Positions 1-8,190 of a DNA stretch of 64,000 nt are shown here, piece after piece. The DNA is from Pedobacter hiemivivus (GTDB lineage: Bacteria > Bacteroidota > Bacteroidia > Sphingobacteriales > Sphingobacteriaceae), in contig NZ_SJSM01000006.1 of assembly GCF_004331685.1 (NCBI RefSeq), positions 179,848 to 243,847 on the forward strand. The letters run 5' to 3'. The first letter of the stretch is position 1; each line of letters starts with the position of its first letter. The notes under the pieces were generated by a model. The model saw only the letters and a program-made list of their open reading frames with translations, was not told where the DNA came from and did not search any database. Made by a program: the position numbers and the translations under genes.

Positions 1-443
1 GCGATGATCATCCCAATATCTAACATAATCATGATCGCATTTGGCGATTTGCCAATCTTCAAAAACTTATCCATCATCCAGATGACCAGAAAATTACAGA
101 TCAATGTAGGACTCAATACCAAAAAAGGCATAAATAAACTTGCGCCAGTAATGTACATCAGGGCGGGTAAAAACCCCGGGCGATTCAATAAGCCATGATT
201 ATTTACCATTCGGTTGAACAGAATGGCTTGGACATAAATCAAAATGCCCGCAAAAAAAACGTTGCTTACCGGAGAAAAGAAACTTTGTACCGGTATTTTA
301 ATAAAGAACCGGGTATAAGATTCTAAAAACTCGAAATTCAGTTGAGGTGGAAGGTCTGCAAAAATAGCCATGCGCATAAAAAAAGTATATGCGAATAGCA
401 GGAGCAGGTTTATGGGGTTTAAATTTCTAAATTGATTGATCAT
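1..443 (-). CDS. DUF6427-like membrane protein, N-terminal part (cut by window edge)
   Basis: An open frame starts at the ATG at 443 and runs off the left edge, giving about 147 residues. The start reads MINQFRNLNPINLLLL, and several hydrophobic stretches follow, so this is a multi-pass inner-membrane protein. The N-terminal pattern (short polar start, then a P-I-N motif and a leucine-rich helix) resembles the Bacteroidota DUF6427 family, whose function is unknown. The gene lies 29 nt downstream of the glycosyltransferase stop on the same strand and is probably its operon partner. The C-terminal part is outside the window. The family assignment is from memory of the N-terminal pattern only. 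Confidence 0.6.
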   Translation of the reverse strand, partial: MINQFRNLNPINLLLLFAYTFFMRMAIFADLPPQLNFEFLESYTRFFIKIPVQSFFSPVSNVFFAGILIYVQAILFNRMVNNHGLLNRPGFLPALMYITGASLFMPFLVLSPTLICNFLVIWMMDKFLKIGKSPNAIMIMLDIGMII

Positions 444-472
444 GCCGCTTTACGAAAGCAAAGTAAAGCAAA

Positions 473-1459
473 TTATCTGGCAAACTGCTTGACAACTTTA
501 TCAATTACGGCTGCCGTTTCATCTGGAAAATCAAACTGATGTTCCTGCGGCCGGTTTACCCAATCTTTAATTATTGGCAGCCAATTCTTATTGCTGGCCC
601 AAATTACGGGCAGACCAAATTGTTTAAGGGCGTAAGCATTGCACTGTTGTTCGTACTGAAATTTCATTGGTGCAACCAACAATTTCTTTCCCAGGAAAAG
701 TGCTTCTGCAGGCCCTTCAAATCCACCGCCTGTAAATAATCCTTCACAAGAAGCGAGACTTTTATTAAACAATTCGTTGTTTATTGGGCTAACATTTACA
801 TTCCCATCTACATAACTCTGCTTGCAATGTTTAGAAAACACTTCCCAGTTTACATGAGGAATTTGTTTTAGCAATGGAACCAGAGACTGATCATCTATTG
901 CAGGTAAGTATACTGTATAATGGCCCAGATTGGTGGTCAGCATATTTCTGATCTCTGCTCTGATGACTGGTGTGTGAATAAAATCATCATACGTGTCAAA
1001 ATGAAAACCTACATAATGTGTAGCTGGAGCATAATATTTCATCACCAACTGTGCCCAATCAATACTTTTAGGTTTTGGAACTCTGCGGGATTGAAAAGAT
1101 GCCTGATGACTAAGGCCAACACTTTCTATCCCTTTGGTTTTACAGGCCCATGCGGTTACCGGCTCAAAATCATTAAGGATCAGATTATAATCTTTAAGGG
1201 GTATCTGGCGCATATCTTTTACAAATTGCGGCAGATCCATAGACTTCCAGGTTTCGTAATGATTTACACCGCCTTTTTTTCCAAAAATAAAACTAAAGCC
1301 ATGCAGCTGATACTTTACTTCCTGGGTCAATTTCACATCTGCCTGTGTCCCGCTAATCAATAGATCCACATCGCCATATTGTTGTAATAGGGGCACAATC
1401 TCCCTTGCGCGACTAACGTGGCCATTGCCTGTACCTTGTATGGCATAAAGTATCTTCAT
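473..1459 (-). CDS. Glycosyltransferase family protein (MurG-like GT-B fold)
   Basis: About 328 residues. The N-terminus (MKILYAIQGTGNGHVSRARE) has the glycine-rich GxGHxxRA signature of MurG/UGT-like GT-B glycosyltransferases. A C-terminal FTGGGFEGPAEALFLGKK segment matches the nucleotide-sugar binding region of that fold. It probably transfers a sugar to a lipid or cell-surface acceptor at the inner face of the membrane; donor and acceptor are unknown. The frame also allows a GTG start six bases upstream, but the ATG at 1459 leaves the conserved N-terminus intact. Its neighbour upstream is an LpxH-like phosphoesterase 29 nt away, which suggests envelope glycolipid work. Confidence 0.75.
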   Translation of the reverse strand: MKILYAIQGTGNGHVSRAREIVPLLQQYGDVDLLISGTQADVKLTQEVKYQLHGFSFIFGKKGGVNHYETWKSMDLPQFVKDMRQIPLKDYNLILNDFEPVTAWACKTKGIESVGLSHQASFQSRRVPKPKSIDWAQLVMKYYAPATHYVGFHFDTYDDFIHTPVIRAEIRNMLTTNLGHYTVYLPAIDDQSLVPLLKQIPHVNWEVFSKHCKQSYVDGNVNVSPINNELFNKSLASCEGLFTGGGFEGPAEALFLGKKLLVAPMKFQYEQQCNAYALKQFGLPVIWASNKNWLPIIKDWVNRPQEHQFDFPDETAAVIDKVVKQFAR

Positions 1460-1488
1460 CCGCACCGAATATCTGTAATTTTTAGGCT

Positions 1489-2343
1489 TTAGGCAATTTC
1501 TAATTTAATCTTTTGCAATAGGATATTGATATTGAGTTTGCTATGTAGGTCATCCCCGTCAGACAATTCTCCTTCTTCTACCTCATCCTTTTGAAAGTTT
1601 TCCTGTTCGTATTTAAAGATCTTCCAGGAGTTATCATAATACTCAAGTGCAGTAAGGTTTTCCACCCAATCACCACTATTCAAATAAGTTACCGCGCCAT
1701 TCTCCGTAGCGATTGTTCTCATTTCAGGCTGATGAATGTGTCCACAAACTACGTATTCATATCCCTTTTCCGCAGCCAGCTCGGCCGCTGTATTTTCAAA
1801 ACCATTGATAAACTTTACCGCGTCTTTAAACTTTGCCTTAATCCGTTTAGAGAAACTCATTTTTTCTCGTCCCATAAGCACCAGACACCAATTTACCATA
1901 CTATTAATTAGGATGAGTGTATCATAGCCCACCGCTCCTAACTTGGCCAGCCATTTGGAATGCTGCATGGTTACATCAAATATATCACCATGAAAAAACC
2001 AGGCTTTTTTGCCATCTAACTCTACAACTAATTTATTTTGCAAGTGAAATGTTCCCATATGCATATCTGCGAATTTCCGCAGCAGCTCGTCATGGTTACC
2101 CGTAAGGTAATAAACAGGCACGCCTTCCACCACAAACTTCATTAGCTTCCTAACTACTTTCATGTGGGTTTCGGGCCAGTATCTTTTGCTAAACTGCCAG
2201 ATATCGATGATGTCGCCATTTAAAACCAGCATTTTGGGTTTAATACTTTTAAGGTATTTCAACAATTCCTTAGCATGGCAACCGTAAGTACCTAAATGTA
2301 CATCAGAGATTACGGCGATATCAACTTCTCTTTTTGGCGTCAT
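1489..2343 (-). CDS. Metallophosphoesterase, UDP-2,3-diacylglucosamine diphosphatase (LpxH)-like
   Basis: About 284 residues from the ATG at 2343. The frame extends upstream to a TTG at 2382, but the ATG gives a better family N-terminus. It carries the full dinuclear-metal calcineurin-like motif set: SDVHLG, NGDIIDIW, TGNHDE and CGHIHQPE. These place it with LpxH-like enzymes that hydrolyse UDP-diacylglucosamine in lipid A synthesis, although many Bacteroidota carry several paralogues of differing substrate. The acidic C-terminal tail (residues about 250-270) is not part of the catalytic fold. A CATCTTTG box about 25-30 nt upstream of the ATG (near 2370-2378) is one base off the Bacteroidota -7 consensus. 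Probably first gene of a three-gene operon. Confidence 0.75.
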   Translation of the reverse strand: MTPKREVDIAVISDVHLGTYGCHAKELLKYLKSIKPKMLVLNGDIIDIWQFSKRYWPETHMKVVRKLMKFVVEGVPVYYLTGNHDELLRKFADMHMGTFHLQNKLVVELDGKKAWFFHGDIFDVTMQHSKWLAKLGAVGYDTLILINSMVNWCLVLMGREKMSFSKRIKAKFKDAVKFINGFENTAAELAAEKGYEYVVCGHIHQPEMRTIATENGAVTYLNSGDWVENLTALEYYDNSWKIFKYEQENFQKDEVEEGELSDGDDLHSKLNINILLQKIKLEIA

Positions 2344-2399
2344 TCTTTTCAAGCAATACTTTTCTACTTTACAAAGATGCAAGCGTCAAATTAACAAGG

Positions 2400-2732
2400 C
2401 GTTAAGTAATCGTTAAATCCTTCAAAAGTTGATTTTTTTCAAATTTTTATCGGAGGATTTTCAGCCCGGTTAGCCACAATTACTAGGGCTTTACTATTGC
2501 AGCTCTAGTACACTTGTTTCAATTGGGTTTTTCCGAACGAGGTGCGAAGGAGGTACGAAGCGGAGTCGACTCAATAACGAGTTTGTATAAAGCGACGGTA
2601 CCACGATCTTACAAGCGTCGTAGAAACCCGAAAACGATCCGAAAAATTCGTTGATTTTTGCTGTTTTAGCAATTGGAACTTAAATATAGCATAAATAAAA
2701 TTATCAGCAAACCTGCTATGCCTTACGACATA
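2400..2732. other. Non-coding stretch with an unclassified structured element
   Basis: No credible gene is visible in the roughly 490 bases between the LpxH-like and yfhO genes. The left part (2400-2510) is AT-rich. From about 2514 to 2660 the composition changes: a run of related CGAA-centred units (near 2533-2567) ends in the 10-base palindrome GAGTCGACTC, followed by GCGACG...CGTCG arms around 2592-2628. The block is bounded by GGGTTTTTCCGAA on the left and AAACCCGAAAACG on the right, which share a GGGTTT/AAACCC inverted pair. It matches no RNA family I know and could be a degenerate repeat or a decayed insertion. Confidence 0.4.
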
Positions 2733-2780
2733 AAAAAAGCGGTTGCATCATCTTTTCTTCGATGATACAACCTCTTTTTT
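2733..2780 (-). terminator. Rho-independent terminator of the yfhO gene (bidirectional form)
   Basis: A 12-base-pair stem (2741-2752 with 2761-2772, one G-T pair, 8-nt loop) is flanked by an A-run on the left and a T-run on the right. On the minus strand it follows the YfhO stop by about 65 nt and ends in a T-tract. Confidence 0.8.
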
Positions 2781-2791
2781 GTACGTCCGTC

Positions 2792-2812
2792 ATTCTGAAT
2801 TTATTTCAGAAT
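2792..2812. repeat. Small palindrome, possible dispersed repeat unit
   Basis: A perfect 8-base inverted repeat, ATTCTGAA (2792-2799) and TTCAGAAT (2805-2812), with a 5-nt loop, lies between the yfhO stop and its terminator. Sequences of the type CATTCTGAA...TTCAGAATC recur between genes in many Bacteroidota. Here only one copy is in the window. Confidence 0.4.
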
Positions 2813-2838
2813 CTCGCACCAATTATTCAAATAATATG

Positions 2839-5334
2839 CTAAGCAGCTTTTTTCTTTTTGTTTTCCGTATAAAATGCATAACCTAAACCTGCAACCAATA
2901 AAATTGATCCGATTAATGAGATCCATTCTCCTGTATAGTAAGCTACTGGCTCAAACTTAAATTCTACTTTGTGGTTACCAGCTTCAAGTTGTGCTGCACG
3001 TAACACGTAATCTGCTCTAAAATAAGGCTTCTTCACACCATCCACATACATGTTCCATCCTTTATCATAATAGATCTCAGAGAACACCGCGATAACGTCT
3101 GTAGGCGCACTATAAGTATACACAAGGTGATCTGGGTTGTAACTCTCCTGTTTAATCAGTGCGCCAGTACCTGGGCCTAAACGCTTCTCATCAATCATGT
3201 TTTTATACTTCACGTCAACAATCGCTTCTTGCTTCGGGTCGAAACTGCTAATTGCTTTCATTTCCTCATCAGCATCTTTTGCAAACTGAACATGTGGTAC
3301 AATCCAGGCATGTCCCGCAGCAGTAGCATTACGCTGCATTTTGTAAGAACCGTTCTGCTGATCCTGGGTGATGATGTACTTGGTATTTAACATATCCAAC
3401 ACGTCCTGGTTGATGCTTTTAGAAAACTGGTGATCAATTAACTCCTGGTAGCGTTTTAATTTAGCCGCATGATATCCACCAATTGTTTTATGGAATGCTG
3501 AGGCACTCGCATCAGAGAAAGTATTAATGGTAAGGTCTAATACTCTAAAATCAGGATCTTTATCAGCAGCAATAAACGTATCTACATCTCTTGCTTGATA
3601 ATGATTGGCTAAATCACTTTTGCTTGAAAAATTGGCATTGTTCAAATAACGACGATCCACTTGCCACATATCGATCAACACGGCTAAGGTCAATAAACCA
3701 AATGCCAGTTGCATATTCATTTTTTTAGTAATGAATGCCCAAACCAACACAAAACCAACTGCGATAAAAATGAATGAACGAATCGCATCTGCACGAGCTA
3801 TAGAGATTCTGTCCTCGATCAATGCATTGGCAATTTTATGTGCCAGCGCAGCATTATTTTGCAAACTCTGCGTTAATGCCTGCACCATCTGCTGATGGTT
3901 TTCTGTAGTAAAACTGAAAAACAAAGTCGGTGCTATCGCCACGATTAAGGCAAAGCCACCTGTAATACCAGCAGACCATTGTAATTTTTTAATTAATATT
4001 TTTTGATCAATCTTACCGTCCTGTACCTCTTTCAAAGCAAGTATAGCTAGTAATGGCACCATCAATCCAACTACAGCTAAAATAGATTCAACGGCTCTGA
4101 ACTTGTTGTACAATGGGAAATAATCGAAGAACAAGTTTGACAACATCGGGAAGTTTTTACCGAAAGACAATAGGATGAACAACACTGTTGTAGCCAATAT
4201 CCACCACTTTAAGTGGCTCCTTACGATAAATAATCCGAATACAAACAGGAAGCACATAATGGCCCCGAAGTAATATCCACCAGAAGTCCCAGGTTTTTCG
4301 CCCCAATACTGCTGCATATTTAAACTTTGTGCCAATTGCTGAATAGCCTGGGTAGTTTGGTTAGGATCACCACCTGTAACCTCTGATATAGCCTTGTACA
4401 TATGGCTTTCAGGCTTAACCAATTCATTTATGCTGGTCGCCCCACCATACAAGTCAGGAACTAAAAAGGTAAAACTTTCACCAACGCCCTGACTCCAGCC
4501 AAAAGCATATTCTTTTGCCTTGGCATTGTTATCAGTACCACCCGCAGCCGGAGCTGTTAGGTTAGGTTTACCTCTATTGGTTTCAGCAGCATACTCAGCT
4601 GTAGTCCACAATACACTTGCATTTACCATCACAGCGACAAGCAATGCGCCCGCTAGCACTCCGATAGCCTTGCCTAATGCAGGAAGTGTTTTTGCTTTAT
4701 AGGCTTGATAAATTTCGATTCCCATAAAAATAAGGACAGATAGGAACAGATAATAAGCCATCTGTATGTGATTGGCCCTAACCAATAAGGCGAGGAACAA
4801 TGCGGTCAACGATCCGCCAACCAAGTACCGCCCACGTAAGGTCAGGATAAACCCTGCTATGATGGGCGCAAAAAATCCAATTGCAAGGGCCTTATTATTG
4901 TGCCCGGCACCTATGAGCACAAAATTATATAGTGTAAAGGCAAATGCAATTGCACCTGCCGCGGCAAGCCATGGATTTGCTTTTAATACGATGAATAAGA
5001 AATAAGCTCCGGTTAACAGCAGTAAAACCGTACCGACCGGACTCGGCAGCGTGCTTGTTATAAATCTGATTCCGTAGGTAGCTCCATTGTAAGCATACTG
5101 AGTCCAAATCTGATAAGCTGGCATTCCACCAAACATTTGATTGGTCCATAAAGGAGCCTTACCGTCTTTATCCTTGTACTCCATGATCTCCTTTTGCATG
5201 GCCTTAGCAGCCACTACATCACTTTGAAAGGGAACCTTGCCTTGGAAGACAGGACTGAAATAGACGAAACAGATGATTACAAAAAATCCAAATATGGCCA
5301 GATGAATGCCATTCGCTTTTAACCAGTTATTCAT
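2839..5334 (-). CDS. YfhO family multi-pass membrane protein
   Basis: 831 residues. It has many hydrophobic helices between residues 10 and 570 and again at the C-terminus, with a large extracytoplasmic region (about 585-790) in between. The start (MNNWLKANGIHLAIFGFFVI, then a segment with PFQSDVV and MFGGMPAY) is typical of Bacteroidota YfhO-family proteins. These resemble GT-C glycosyltransferases and are thought to act in sugar decoration of surface polymers; the substrate is not known. The C-terminal tail is lysine/alanine-rich. The gene stands alone with its own terminator downstream and a TAAGTTTG -7-like box 29 nt upstream of the ATG. Confidence 0.85.
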   Translation of the reverse strand: MNNWLKANGIHLAIFGFFVIICFVYFSPVFQGKVPFQSDVVAAKAMQKEIMEYKDKDGKAPLWTNQMFGGMPAYQIWTQYAYNGATYGIRFITSTLPSPVGTVLLLLTGAYFLFIVLKANPWLAAAGAIAFAFTLYNFVLIGAGHNNKALAIGFFAPIIAGFILTLRGRYLVGGSLTALFLALLVRANHIQMAYYLFLSVLIFMGIEIYQAYKAKTLPALGKAIGVLAGALLVAVMVNASVLWTTAEYAAETNRGKPNLTAPAAGGTDNNAKAKEYAFGWSQGVGESFTFLVPDLYGGATSINELVKPESHMYKAISEVTGGDPNQTTQAIQQLAQSLNMQQYWGEKPGTSGGYYFGAIMCFLFVFGLFIVRSHLKWWILATTVLFILLSFGKNFPMLSNLFFDYFPLYNKFRAVESILAVVGLMVPLLAILALKEVQDGKIDQKILIKKLQWSAGITGGFALIVAIAPTLFFSFTTENHQQMVQALTQSLQNNAALAHKIANALIEDRISIARADAIRSFIFIAVGFVLVWAFITKKMNMQLAFGLLTLAVLIDMWQVDRRYLNNANFSSKSDLANHYQARDVDTFIAADKDPDFRVLDLTINTFSDASASAFHKTIGGYHAAKLKRYQELIDHQFSKSINQDVLDMLNTKYIITQDQQNGSYKMQRNATAAGHAWIVPHVQFAKDADEEMKAISSFDPKQEAIVDVKYKNMIDEKRLGPGTGALIKQESYNPDHLVYTYSAPTDVIAVFSEIYYDKGWNMYVDGVKKPYFRADYVLRAAQLEAGNHKVEFKFEPVAYYTGEWISLIGSILLVAGLGYAFYTENKKKKAA

Positions 5335-5362
5335 TAAGGTTTGTTTAAGATTAAACTAACCC

Positions 5363-5370
5363 CAAACTTA
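5363..5370 (-). promoter_or_regulatory. -7 box of the yfhO promoter
   Basis: On the minus strand this reads TAAGTTTG, an exact match to the Bacteroidota -7 consensus TAnnTTTG, 29 nt before the YfhO start codon. No good TTTG upstream box is seen at the usual distance, so the call rests on the -7 element. Confidence 0.45.
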
Positions 5371-5441
5371 GATAAAATGATTTATTTTTATCAGCGTACG
5401 AGAATTTTTTTAAAAAAAATATTTAGCGGAGTAAAGCGCGG

Positions 5442-5690
5442 CTATTTTACCTCTTCGTAATCTACAAAATCTCCAAGATTATCGGATTTCCCGGTCTTAT
5501 CTTTTGGTGGCATATAATCAATGGAGATTGATCCTTCTGGTTTGGCATTCTGTTGTCTTGCCTGCTTCTCAGCCTGCTGCTGAACCTTGCTAAACAAGTT
5601 CCTCAACACCAAAGGAAATACCAAACGAATGATAACGCGGATGATGTAAAGTATTAGTAAAGTGATTAATATGAATTTTATAATTCCCAT
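5442..5690 (-). CDS. DUF4834 family small membrane protein
   Basis: 82 residues. One N-terminal hydrophobic helix (about residues 4-30) is followed by a polar, glutamine- and lysine-rich segment and a conserved-looking C-terminal tail with IDYMPPKD and DFVDYEEV. The layout and the tail match the Bacteroidota DUF4834 family, which has no known function. It sits between yfhO and ywbE on the same strand, with about 90-110 nt on each side, so co-transcription is possible but not shown. Confidence 0.75.
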   Translation of the reverse strand: MGIIKFILITLLILYIIRVIIRLVFPLVLRNLFSKVQQQAEKQARQQNAKPEGSISIDYMPPKDKTGKSDNLGDFVDYEEVK

Positions 5691-5782
5691 TTTCTTATTT
5701 TAACTTTTATAATAGACGGAGTTGAAATCTTAATATTACAGCACCGTTCTGTTTATTGCATAGCAATTACAATACCATCGGC

Positions 5783-5983
5783 TTAATTGTCATCCACAAT
5801 AGCGGCTACCCTGCCTATTTGTCCATCTTCCAGCCTCACCTTAATGCCACGTGAGTGAAATGATGCCGAAGTAAGCAAATTTGCAACTATGCCTCTTGTT
5901 AATTTTCCGCTTCTCTGGTCCTTTTTAAGGATAATGTCCACTTCTAACCCTGGATATATATCCTGTCTGCTCTTTCCGTCCAT
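5783..5983 (-). CDS. ywbE: YwbE family protein (DUF2196)
   Basis: 66 residues with the family core: an N-terminal DGKSRQDIYPGLEVDIILKK stretch, a central KLTRGIVANLLT segment and a C-terminal GIKVRLEDGQIGRV strand. The fold is likely a small beta-barrel; its role is unknown although the family is widespread. The start codon lies 9 nt after the uvrB stop on the same strand, so the two are almost certainly co-transcribed. Confidence 0.85.
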   Translation of the reverse strand: MDGKSRQDIYPGLEVDIILKKDQRSGKLTRGIVANLLTSASFHSRGIKVRLEDGQIGRVAAIVDDN

Positions 5984-5992
5984 TATACAAAG

Positions 5993-8035
5993 CTACGACT
6001 TAGCAAATCTTTCTTCAAACATTTTTTCCATGGCAAACATTTCATCCCGCAAACGGGCAGCCAATAAAAAGTCCATATCTTTTGCCGCTTTACTCATGTC
6101 CTTACGCGTTTTATCAATTGACTTCTGCATTTCAGCTTTGGTCATGTATTGTACGATCGGATCAGCGGCCATGCTCACTTCATCTACTTCAACATAGGCT
6201 TTGGCACGTCTCGTCTCCCCCGAAGAGAAATCGAGCACCGAAGTTTGTTCGAGTATCGCTTCCCTACTTTTACCCACAGTTTTAGGTGTAATACCGTGTT
6301 CAAGGTTGTAAGCAACTTGTTTCTCTCTACGTCTATTGGTTTCCTCTATGGTACGGGACATGGAATCGGTCATCTTATCGGCATACATAATTACCCTTCC
6401 TCTATCATTTCTGGCGGCCCTACCAATGGTTTGAATCAGGGCACGATCTGAACGAAGGAAACCTTCTTTATCCGCATCTAAAATAGCAACAAGGGACACC
6501 TCCGGCAAGTCTAACCCTTCTCTTAACAGGTTAATCCCGATCAACACATCAAACTCGCCCAAACGTAGGCCGCGCAAAATCTCTACCCGTTCTAGTGTTT
6601 TCACTTCAGAGTGAATGTAACGAACTTTAATATTCAATCGATCCATGTACTTGGTCAACTCTTCGGCCATCCGCTTAGTTAGGGTGGTGACCAATATCCG
6701 GTCGCCCATTTTAATGGTCTTGTCAATTTCATCCAGCAAATCATCAACCTGGTTAATGGCCGGACGCACCTCAATTAAAGGATCTAGCAATCCTGTAGGC
6801 CTAATCACCTGCTCGATAACGACACCTTCCGATTTTTGCAATTCATAGTCTGCCGGCGTTGCACTCACATAAATTGTTTGTGGTGCCAGGGCTTCAAATT
6901 CATCAAAATTCAGGGGTCTATTGTCTAATGCCGAAGGCAGACGGAAACCGTATTCAACCAGCGACAACTTCCGCGATCTATCGCCACCGTACATAGCTCT
7001 AATTTGAGGCACGGTAACATGGCTTTCATCAATCACCATTAGATAATCATCTGGAAAATAATCCAGCAAACAGAAGGGACGCATACCGGGCGATCTGCCA
7101 TCGAAGAATCTGGAGTAGTTCTCAATACCTGAGCAATAACCCAATTCTTTCATCATCTCGATATCGAAATTCACACGCTCTTCCAGCCTTTTTGCTTCCA
7201 GCATATGCCTGTCGCCAATCAATTGGTTTTTGCGAACTTCCAGTTCTTCTTGTATCCCCCAGATGGATGAAGTAAACCTATCCTTAGGGGTAACAAACAA
7301 ATTGGCTGGGTAAATGGCCATATCTTCCAGCTTTTCCAGTGTTTTCCCCGTCACCGGATCGATCACCGTTAGCTCTTCAATATCATCACCGAAAAAAGAA
7401 ACGCGGTAAGCGCTATCCAGGTATGCTGGAAAAATATCTACTGTATCTCCTTTGACCCTAAACGTTCCTCGTTTAAAATCATTGGTGGTACGTGCGTATA
7501 AAATCTCTACAAGGCTATGTAAAAAAGAGTTTCTGGAAATCCTTGTCCCTACAGAAAAGCGGAATACTGATCTTGAAAAATCTTCGGGATTACCCATACC
7601 ATAGATACAGGAGATAGAAGATACAACAATAATATCCCTGCGACCAGACATCAGAGCAGATGTAGTCCGCAGCCTTAATTTTTCTATTTCCTCATTGATA
7701 CTTAAATCCTTCTCTATATAAGTGTTGCTGCTGGCAATAAAGGCCTCAGGCTGATAATAATCGTAGTAGGATACAAAATAGTTCACTGCATTTTCGGGGA
7801 AGAATTGTTTAAACTCTCCATAAAGTTGGGCAGCAAGGGTTTTATTGTGACTCAGAATTAGTGTTGGTTTTTGGGTTTCCTGAATAACGTTGGCAATGGT
7901 AAACGTTTTTCCGGAACCTGTTACGCCTAATAATGTCTGATAATGCTCATCGCTATTTACACCTTCAACTAGCTGTTTAATGGCAGTTGGCTGGTCTCCA
8001 GTGGGACTGTAATCGGAAACAATATTAAATTTCAT
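5993..8035 (-). CDS. uvrB: Excinuclease ABC subunit B
   Basis: 680 residues, full length for UvrB. It shows Walker A GVTGSGKT (37-44), the beta-hairpin region with YYDYYQPEAF (90-99) that clamps one DNA strand, the DESH helicase motif (336-339), the C-terminal helicase half with the QTIGRAARN signature, and a UVR domain (about 635-670) that contacts UvrA and UvrC. It verifies damage and loads UvrC during nucleotide excision repair. uvrA and uvrC are not nearby. A TATATTTG -7 box lies 53 nt upstream. The ywbE gene follows after 9 nt. Confidence 0.97.
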   Translation of the reverse strand: MKFNIVSDYSPTGDQPTAIKQLVEGVNSDEHYQTLLGVTGSGKTFTIANVIQETQKPTLILSHNKTLAAQLYGEFKQFFPENAVNYFVSYYDYYQPEAFIASSNTYIEKDLSINEEIEKLRLRTTSALMSGRRDIIVVSSISCIYGMGNPEDFSRSVFRFSVGTRISRNSFLHSLVEILYARTTNDFKRGTFRVKGDTVDIFPAYLDSAYRVSFFGDDIEELTVIDPVTGKTLEKLEDMAIYPANLFVTPKDRFTSSIWGIQEELEVRKNQLIGDRHMLEAKRLEERVNFDIEMMKELGYCSGIENYSRFFDGRSPGMRPFCLLDYFPDDYLMVIDESHVTVPQIRAMYGGDRSRKLSLVEYGFRLPSALDNRPLNFDEFEALAPQTIYVSATPADYELQKSEGVVIEQVIRPTGLLDPLIEVRPAINQVDDLLDEIDKTIKMGDRILVTTLTKRMAEELTKYMDRLNIKVRYIHSEVKTLERVEILRGLRLGEFDVLIGINLLREGLDLPEVSLVAILDADKEGFLRSDRALIQTIGRAARNDRGRVIMYADKMTDSMSRTIEETNRRREKQVAYNLEHGITPKTVGKSREAILEQTSVLDFSSGETRRAKAYVEVDEVSMAADPIVQYMTKAEMQKSIDKTRKDMSKAAKDMDFLLAARLRDEMFAMEKMFEERFAKS

Positions 8036-8087
8036 CCGTAAAGTATATTTAAGACAGGCACTCCTGTTCTGAAGAACCTGGAACTAT

Positions 8088-8095
8088 CAAATATA
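8088..8095 (-). promoter_or_regulatory. -7 box of the uvrB promoter
   Basis: The minus strand reads TATATTTG, an exact TAnnTTTG match, 53 nt before the uvrB ATG. No LexA-type operator was recognised around it. Confidence 0.45.
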
Positions 8096-8116
8096 AGGAT
8101 AATTTATTTTGGGCAT

Positions 8117-8152
8117 AAAAAAAACTCCCCTGGACAATCGTCCAAAGGGGAG
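8117..8152 (-). terminator. Terminator of the susC-susD transcript
   Basis: Stem CTCCCCTGGAC (8125-8135) with GTCCA-A-GGGGAG (8140-8152, one bulged base) and a 4-nt loop. On the minus strand it is followed by eight T residues. It lies about 40 nt after the SusD stop. Confidence 0.85.
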
Positions 8153-8190
8153 CATATCATAGGGAGATATTTATATTTTAATGTTAAAAA

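Noticed and set aside
920..1363. 147-residue plus-strand open frame
   Set aside because: It lies wholly antisense to the well-supported glycosyltransferase and has no family-like composition.
2400..2732. tRNA or other standard RNA gene
   Set aside because: No cloverleaf, T-loop or known RNA core could be found in the spacer.
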